A stretch of 35,531 bases of DNA from DASSNR01 sp036278935 (GTDB lineage: Bacteria; Gemmatimonadota; Gemmatimonadetes; Gemmatimonadales; Gemmatimonadaceae): the NCBI GenBank assembly GCA_036278935.1, contig DASUKA010000162.1, positions 1-35,531 on the forward strand, read 5' to 3'. Each line of letters begins with the position of its first letter. Position 1 is the stretch's first letter. Made by a program: the position numbers and the translations under genes. Below the pieces are notes generated by a model, which saw nothing but the letters and a program-made list of their open reading frames with translations, made no database searches and was not told where the DNA came from. Of the stretch, positions 31,924-35,531 are shown one piece after another.

Positions 31924-32164
31924 GGTACTTCCTCCAGCACTGCAGTAGGTAATCCGTGTGCTCTTCGACCAGCCAGAACGCCGCGGTGATGTCGGTGGTC
32001 CGCATCCCCGCTGCCGATCGGATGGCTTGCGCCTTCTCGCCCATCGCCAGCGCGATGACGACTTCGCTATCGGCGTTCCAGACATGCACGTGCGGCGGCT
32101 CGTGCTCGCGCGGCGGCAGATAGATCAGGACGCGGAACCCACCTACGCGGAGCACGGTCGGCAC
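31916..32164 (-). CDS. DUF4160 domain protein, leaderless start
   Basis: An 82-residue protein: VPTVLRVGGFRVLIYLPPRE then HEPPHVHVWNADSEVVIALA, and VEEHTDYLLQCWRKYHG at the end. The 'PTVxxxxGxRxxxYxxxHxPPHxHV' core is typical of DUF4160. I choose GTG 32164 because family similarity begins at PTVL and a promoter ends 6 bases before it. A longer frame upstream reads through this promoter into a DUF5615 remnant. It forms an overlapping pair with the DUF2442 gene. The function is not established; it is probably the small partner of a toxin-antitoxin-like unit. Confidence 0.85.
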   Translation of the reverse strand: MPTVLRVGGFRVLIYLPPREHEPPHVHVWNADSEVVIALAMGEKAQAIRSAAGMRTTDITAAFWLVEEHTDYLLQCWRKYHG

Positions 32165-32170
32165 TCGAGC

Positions 32171-32199
32171 AATATAACCTAACTGATGGGTTAATGCAA
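32171..32199 (-). promoter_or_regulatory. Promoter for a leaderless DUF4160-DUF2442 transcript
   Basis: On the minus strand: TTGCAT (32199-32194), 17-base spacer, TATATT (32176-32171), then GCTCGA and the GTG start. With transcription starting 7 bases after the -10 box, the mRNA would begin at the start codon itself. No Shine-Dalgarno sequence is present. Confidence 0.7.
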
Positions 32200-32263
32200 T
32201 ATGGAGCATTGTGGGGCTGTGCTGGTCTGCCCCGAAGCGTCCCTGCCCGGTAGCGCCCCGGGC

Positions 32264-32427
32264 TGGCACCGAATCAGCGGGCCAGTCACCCATCCAGTCC
32301 ACGGCGTGTCCCGCCGCTTCGATCACCGTGCGGACTCCGCCCCACACGCAACCGCCGAGCGGGACCCTCACATCGTCGGGCTCACCGTGATCCGGTCCAG
32401 CAAGGTGTCTTCAGGATCGGATGGCAT
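32264..32427 (-). pseudogene. Remnants of a DUF433-DUF5615 toxin-antitoxin pair
   Basis: On the minus strand 32427-32368 reads MPSDPEDTLLDRITVSPTM and then a stop. 'LLDRITVxP' is the typical start of DUF433 antitoxins. From GTG 32371, overlapping that stop, the DNA reads MRVPLGGCVWGGVRTVIEAA then GHAVDWMGDWPADS, the N-terminus of a DUF5615 PIN-like toxin. After DWPADS the similarity ends. The rest of both genes is missing, so this is a collapsed module. Confidence 0.6.
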
Positions 32428-32755
32428 GACCAGTCGCCCATTGAGAGACTGGTCAGGATCCAGACGGGCGCTGCATGCCGCGACATCCCGCACCGCAGGC
32501 GGATCAGCTCACGCGATGGGTGCTCTGTGTGAACACGACAAACGCCGAAGCGATAGCCGGACAGGTCGTGTGTGAAGAGAGGGATTGCAGGGATCCCCCC
32601 TCGATCGGTAGTGCGATCCACGTTTTCGGTGACGAACGTGAGATCACGAATGTGGAGCACGTCATCGGTGTGCAATCAGCTCGCTTCGCGTTTCGCGCGG
32701 TCTTGGGCGCGTACCGCATATCCACCTGCGTCTTGACGACATGCTGATGCGCAGC
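32428..32755. other. Gap with one unassigned ORF
   Basis: A minus-strand ORF (32675-32382, protein start MHTDDVLHIRDLTFVTENVD) has a partly protein-like composition but no family I recognise, and it runs into the DUF433 remnant in another frame. It may be part of the same decayed toxin-antitoxin cluster. Nothing else can be supported. Confidence 0.35.
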
Positions 32756-32773
32756 GATCTTACTGATAAGATC
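32756..32773. promoter_or_regulatory. Palindromic operator candidate upstream of the AbrB-type antitoxin
   Basis: GATCTTA-CTGA-TAAGATC is a perfect 7+7 palindrome with a 4-base centre, 18 bases before the antitoxin ATG. AbrB-type antitoxins usually bind such palindromes to repress their own operon. Confidence 0.6.
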
Positions 32774-32791
32774 ATAACCGAAAAGGTATCG

Positions 32792-33055
32792 ATGACGGAG
32801 AGCACAACAACCACCCTGTCCTCGCGCGGCCAGGTCGTTATCCCGGAAGAGATTCGCGAGCGGCTCGGCCTGAAGGCGGGAGTCCAATTCGTGGTGGTGG
32901 GAGACAAGGACGTAGTGATCTTCAAGGTCCTCCAACCACCGGCGAAGCGTGACTTCGCGGCACTCGTTCAGCAGGCCCGGCGGGCAGCCAAGCGCGTGGG
33001 GATGCGCCGGAGTGAAATCGCGAAGGCGGTGGGTGCAGCGCGCCGGAGCCGCTGA
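32792..33055 (+). CDS. AbrB/MazE-type (SpoVT-AbrB) antitoxin
   Basis: An 87-residue antitoxin. The DNA-binding swapped-hairpin domain is TTTTLSSRGQVVIPEEIRER then LGLKAGVQFVVV, the classic SpoVT-AbrB pattern. The C-terminal tail (FAALVQQARRAAKRVGMRRS) would wrap around the toxin. ATG 32792 fits the domain. An upstream ATG at 32741 would place the palindromic operator inside the gene and is less likely. The partner is the PIN-domain pseudogene directly downstream. The gene is intact, so the antitoxin has outlived the toxin. Confidence 0.88.
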   Translation: MTESTTTTLSSRGQVVIPEEIRERLGLKAGVQFVVVGDKDVVIFKVLQPPAKRDFAALVQQARRAAKRVGMRRSEIAKAVGAARRSR

Positions 33056-33500
33056 GGTAGCGGGTGTCCGGATCATTCTGGACACCAATGTGCTCCTGTC
33101 CGGCATCTTCATTCGGCGGCGTGCCCGGCCGGGTGCCTGAAGCATGGCAGGAGGGCCGCCTCACGCGGTGCTCTCCCCGGCCATCCTCGAGGAATATCAG
33201 CGAGCTGGTACGGCCCTCGCTGCCCGCTACCCAGAGATCGGGGCCGCCCTCGAACCCGTCTTAACGTTCCTTGCCCAGTCGGCCACGATCGTCGATGCAT
33301 CGGATCTGCCGAACGCCATCTCGGCGGACCCAGCCGATGACAAGTTCCTGGCGTGTGCCCTGGCTACTGGTGCTCGGGTGATCGTCCGAATCGTCACCCG
33401 GTTGATCCGGATCGGGGTGCACCGAGAACGGCAGTGATCTGTCGTCGGCCTCTGGAGTGATGGTCAAGGGCACGCGGTATTCGGCGGCGGTCTCACCTCA
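33033..33500 (+). pseudogene. Frameshifted PIN-domain toxin (VapC-like)
   Basis: Pieces of a PIN RNase are in three frames. First, VRIILDTNVLLSGIF with the first catalytic Asp (about 33068-33110). Then FGGVPGRVPEAWQEGRLT in the next frame (about 33111-33165). Then the third frame, HAVLSPAILEEYQRAGTALA to ADPADDKFLACALATGARVI, with the remaining acidic residues. The last part, where 'VSGDRHLL' is expected, is again out of order (a better match, SSASGVMVKG, lies near 33440-33475). At least two indels break it, so no active toxin is made. Confidence 0.8.
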
Positions 33501-33507
33501 CCCCGTC

Positions 33508-33535
33508 TTGCCCGCCCGCCAGGAACCCCTATATT
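33508..33535 (+). promoter_or_regulatory. Promoter of the SnoaL-like gene
   Basis: TTGCCC (33508-33513), 16-base spacer, TATATT (33530-33535). The start codon is about 110 bases downstream. It is nearly the same pair of boxes as at the cold-shock gene. Confidence 0.65.
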
Positions 33536-33644
33536 GGGCGCCCCACATCATCCCATGGGAGGACCTGAGCGCTCACCGTCCCGGAGCGCTTGGCGATCCA
33601 GGCGCTCCAGCTATTCGGCAGTACAGTTGGTCAAGGAGGGCACC

Positions 33645-34115
33645 ATGTCGGCACAGGACAACGCACGCCTCGCGCGAACCGTCTACGAGGCGTACAACGA
33701 CCGCCGCTTCGATGACGCGGCCGCAGTCGTGACGGACGACTTCGAGCTCCGGAACATGGGTACCGGAGAGACGTTCACCGGCCAGGACGGGGTGAAGCGA
33801 TACATGCAGGCGTGGGCGACCGCGTTCCCCGACAGCGCCGTCGAGATCCGGTCGGTGACGGCGGACGACCAGCGCGCGGTGGTGGAATTCATCGGCCGCG
33901 GAACCCACACGGGCCCGCTCACGAGCCCCATGGGGACGATCCCCGCTACGAACCGCCGGGTGGAAATCCACTTCTGCGAGGTCGACACCATCCGTGGCGG
34001 CCGGATCGCCAGCAGCAACAGCTATTTCGACGTGGCGACGATGCTGCGCCAGCTCGGCGTCACGCCGCAGGAGCAGATGCAGCCGGCGGGGATGCCGGCC
34101 TCGCCCACCGCGTAG
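33645..34115 (+). CDS. SnoaL-like (NTF2 fold) protein
   Basis: A 156-residue protein of the SnoaL-like polyketide cyclase / ester cyclase group, which has the NTF2 cone fold. Family blocks are LARTVYEAYNDRRFDDAAAV, FTGQDGVKRYMQAWATAFPD, VVEFIGRGTHTGPL and VEIHFCEVDTIRGGRIASSN. The substrate is unknown. AAGGAGGG (33633-33640) stands 4 bases before ATG 33645; the frame is open further upstream but covers the promoter. A perfect terminator hairpin follows. Cytosolic, no signal peptide. Confidence 0.88.
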   Translation: MSAQDNARLARTVYEAYNDRRFDDAAAVVTDDFELRNMGTGETFTGQDGVKRYMQAWATAFPDSAVEIRSVTADDQRAVVEFIGRGTHTGPLTSPMGTIPATNRRVEIHFCEVDTIRGGRIASSNSYFDVATMLRQLGVTPQEQMQPAGMPASPTA

Positions 34116-34129
34116 CCGCGCCCGTTGCC

Positions 34130-34163
34130 AGGACCGGCCCCGGCCCGCGCCGGGGCCGGTCCT
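34130..34163 (+). terminator. Perfect 15-bp terminator hairpin
   Basis: AGGACCGGCCCCGGC (34130-34144) and GCCGGGGCCGGTCCT (34149-34163) with loop CCGC, 15 bases after the SnoaL-like stop codon; no T-run. Confidence 0.82.
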
Positions 34164-34207
34164 CGCGCCCCCCTTCAATAGCCGGCGTACCGGTATCCGC
34201 GCCCCGG

Positions 34208-34236
34208 TTGCACTCGCGCGCCCCGTTCCGGATATT
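34208..34236 (+). promoter_or_regulatory. Probable promoter of the VPS10-like gene
   Basis: TTGCAC (34208-34213), 17-base spacer, GATATT (34231-34236). It lies about 140 bases before the start codon, in line with the TTGC/TATATT boxes elsewhere in the window. Confidence 0.5.
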
Positions 34237-34373
34237 GTATCCCGCAGCTTCTCCGCGCCCCGCCCCGGCGACCGCCACGCATCCCGTACGCTCGCGCTGA
34301 GCCGCGCCCCGCACGGAGACCTGCACGCGAGTCGGTCGCGAGTCCCCGTCCCCTTTCGCCACAGGACGCAACG

Positions 34374-35531
34374 ATGCGAGGAGTCTCACCGCAGGTCGGG
34401 CCGCTCATGGCGGCACTGCTGATCCTTCCCCTGGTGCCGATGGCGGCCAACGCTCAGCGCCGAGGCGGCGCGCAAGGCCACCCGGACACCGCGGAACGGC
34501 CCAGACCGCTGCGCTTCGACTACGTGGGACCACAGAGCGCGGGCCGCGTGTCAGCCATCGCGGGCATTCCCGGCGACACCACCACGTATTACATCGGCGG
34601 CGCGTCGGGCGGCGTCTGGAAGACCACGGATGGCGCCCGGACGTTCACCCCCGTCTTCGATGACGAGCCGGTGCAGGCCATCGGCGCGCTCGCCGTCGCC
34701 CCCTCCAATCCCAAGATCGTCTGGGCCGGCACCGGGGAAGCGTGGGCCATTCGCGACGCGGACATCATGGGCGACGGCGTCTACAAGTCCGTGGATGGCG
34801 GCGCGCACTGGCAGCACATGGGACTGCCGAAGACGGGCCGCATCGCGCGCATCATCGTGCACCCCACGAACCCGGACATCGTCTTCGTCTGCGCGCTCGG
34901 ACAGATCACCGGGACGGATCCTCACCGCGGCGTCTTCCGCACCGAGGACGGCGGCAAGACGTGGAAGCACGTGCTCTTCGTGAATGACTCCACCGGATGC
35001 TCGGGGCTCTCGATGGATGCGCACGACCCGAACGTGCTCTTCGCCGGAACGTGGCAGGTGCAGCTCAATACCTGGACGATGAAGAGCGGCGGGCCGGGGA
35101 GCGGCGTCTACGTGACTCGCGACGGCGGCACGCACTGGGCGCGGATCACCGACCCCGGTCTCCCGAAGTCTCCCGTCGGCAAGATCGATGTAGCCGTGGC
35201 TCCCTCCGACTCGAAGCGCGTCTACGCACTCATAGAGACGCCCAACCAGGGCTCGCTCTGGCGCTCGGATGACGGCGGCCATAAGTGGCGCGTGGTGAGC
35301 TGGGACCGCACGCTCATCGGTCGAGCGGGCTACTACATCAACGTCGACGTGAATCCCCTCAACGAAAACGAAGTGCTCATCGCGAGCAGCAGCTTCCACC
35401 GGTCGACCGATGGAGGGCTCACCTTCCCGCTCGAGGACCGGGGTTGCGGCGACTGCCACGCGATCTGGATGGATCCGCTGAACCCGGACCACTGGATCAC
35501 CAGCGGAGATGGCGGGGCGGGGATCACGAAG
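34374..35531 (+). CDS. Secreted VPS10/sortilin-like Asp-box protein, 5' part
   Basis: An open frame of 386 codons that runs off the right edge. Residues 1 to about 28 are a Sec signal peptide (MAALLILPLVPMAANAQ). The mature part starts RPLRFDYVGPQSAGRVSAIA and has repeated Asp boxes of a sortilin-type beta-propeller: KTTDGARTF, KSVDGGAHW, RTEDGGKTW, VTRDGGTHW, RSDDGGHKW and RSTDGGLTF. Such proteins are often called 'glycosyl hydrolase' or 'VPS10 domain' and are abundant in Gemmatimonadota and Acidobacteriota; no enzyme activity is established. It is probably periplasmic or outer-surface. Confidence 0.9.
   Translation, partial: MRGVSPQVGPLMAALLILPLVPMAANAQRRGGAQGHPDTAERPRPLRFDYVGPQSAGRVSAIAGIPGDTTTYYIGGASGGVWKTTDGARTFTPVFDDEPVQAIGALAVAPSNPKIVWAGTGEAWAIRDADIMGDGVYKSVDGGAHWQHMGLPKTGRIARIIVHPTNPDIVFVCALGQITGTDPHRGVFRTEDGGKTWKHVLFVNDSTGCSGLSMDAHDPNVLFAGTWQVQLNTWTMKSGGPGSGVYVTRDGGTHWARITDPGLPKSPVGKIDVAVAPSDSKRVYALIETPNQGSLWRSDDGGHKWRVVSWDRTLIGRAGYYINVDVNPLNENEVLIASSSFHRSTDGGLTFPLEDRGCGDCHAIWMDPLNPDHWITSGDGGAGITK

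Noticed and set aside
32741..32791. Upstream ATG (32741) as start of the AbrB-type antitoxin
   Set aside because: It would place the palindromic operator inside the coding region and adds residues not seen in the family.
1..35531. tRNA, rRNA, tmRNA and known riboswitch sequences
   Set aside because: Looked for by eye on both strands; no cloverleaf, rRNA-like or riboswitch-like stretch could be supported.

Overview
This is a chromosomal window from a GC-rich, free-living bacterium. The gene set is an HExxH lipoprotein protease with the long N-terminal region seen in Gemmatimonadota and Bacteroidota, a VPS10/sortilin-like Asp-box protein, a cupredoxin lipoprotein, a DUF4142 protein, a MEP-pathway ispG and a signal-peptide Rhs protein. 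Promoters repeatedly use a TATATT -10 box. This best suggests a soil Gemmatimonadota or relative, but that is inference from gene families; no rRNA or tRNA is present to confirm it.

Left edge (1-1067): an integron-type gene-cassette end on the minus strand. Two cassette-like ORFs (a dihydrofolate-reductase-like fragment and an unknown 140-residue protein) are separated by a well-formed attC site. No integrase gene is in the window. Then comes a housekeeping core. A minus-strand run holds a SufR-like Cys-rich regulator, hisA and murB. Divergent from it are a DUF4142 protein, a Rieske/FAD oxidoreductase, a copper-site lipoprotein and a large lipoprotein metalloprotease. Positions 9329-14852 hold an envelope/polysaccharide-flavoured plus-strand run: a BY-kinase-like protein without a P-loop, free-methionine-sulfoxide reductase, an HD-domain protein with missing metal ligands, two GT4 glycosyltransferases and an MscL with a C-terminal zinc ribbon. 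ispG faces mscL convergently across a long polypurine/polypyrimidine inverted repeat. A hypothetical gene and a cold-shock gene follow.

The accessory core of the window (17.4-31.4 kb) is a polymorphic-toxin island. A 1,898-residue Sec-exported Rhs protein carries a variable tip and overlaps a membrane-protein gene that is its likely immunity partner. Downstream lies a string of small membrane-protein genes, two of them paralogous, broken up by a decayed Rhs core, a transposase fragment and IS-end-like sequences. The island ends with a second, N-terminally truncated Rhs with a different tip, overlapping (ATGA) a soluble immunity candidate, and then a terminator. This layout fits a history of rhs tip replacement in which old tips and immunity genes are stored downstream.

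The right part (31.4-33.5 kb) is a cluster of toxin-antitoxin-type genes in different states of decay: an apparently leaderless DUF4160-DUF2442 pair, DUF433/DUF5615 remnants, and an intact AbrB-type antitoxin behind a palindromic operator followed by a frameshifted PIN toxin. The window ends with a SnoaL-like protein and the start of a secreted VPS10/Asp-box protein.
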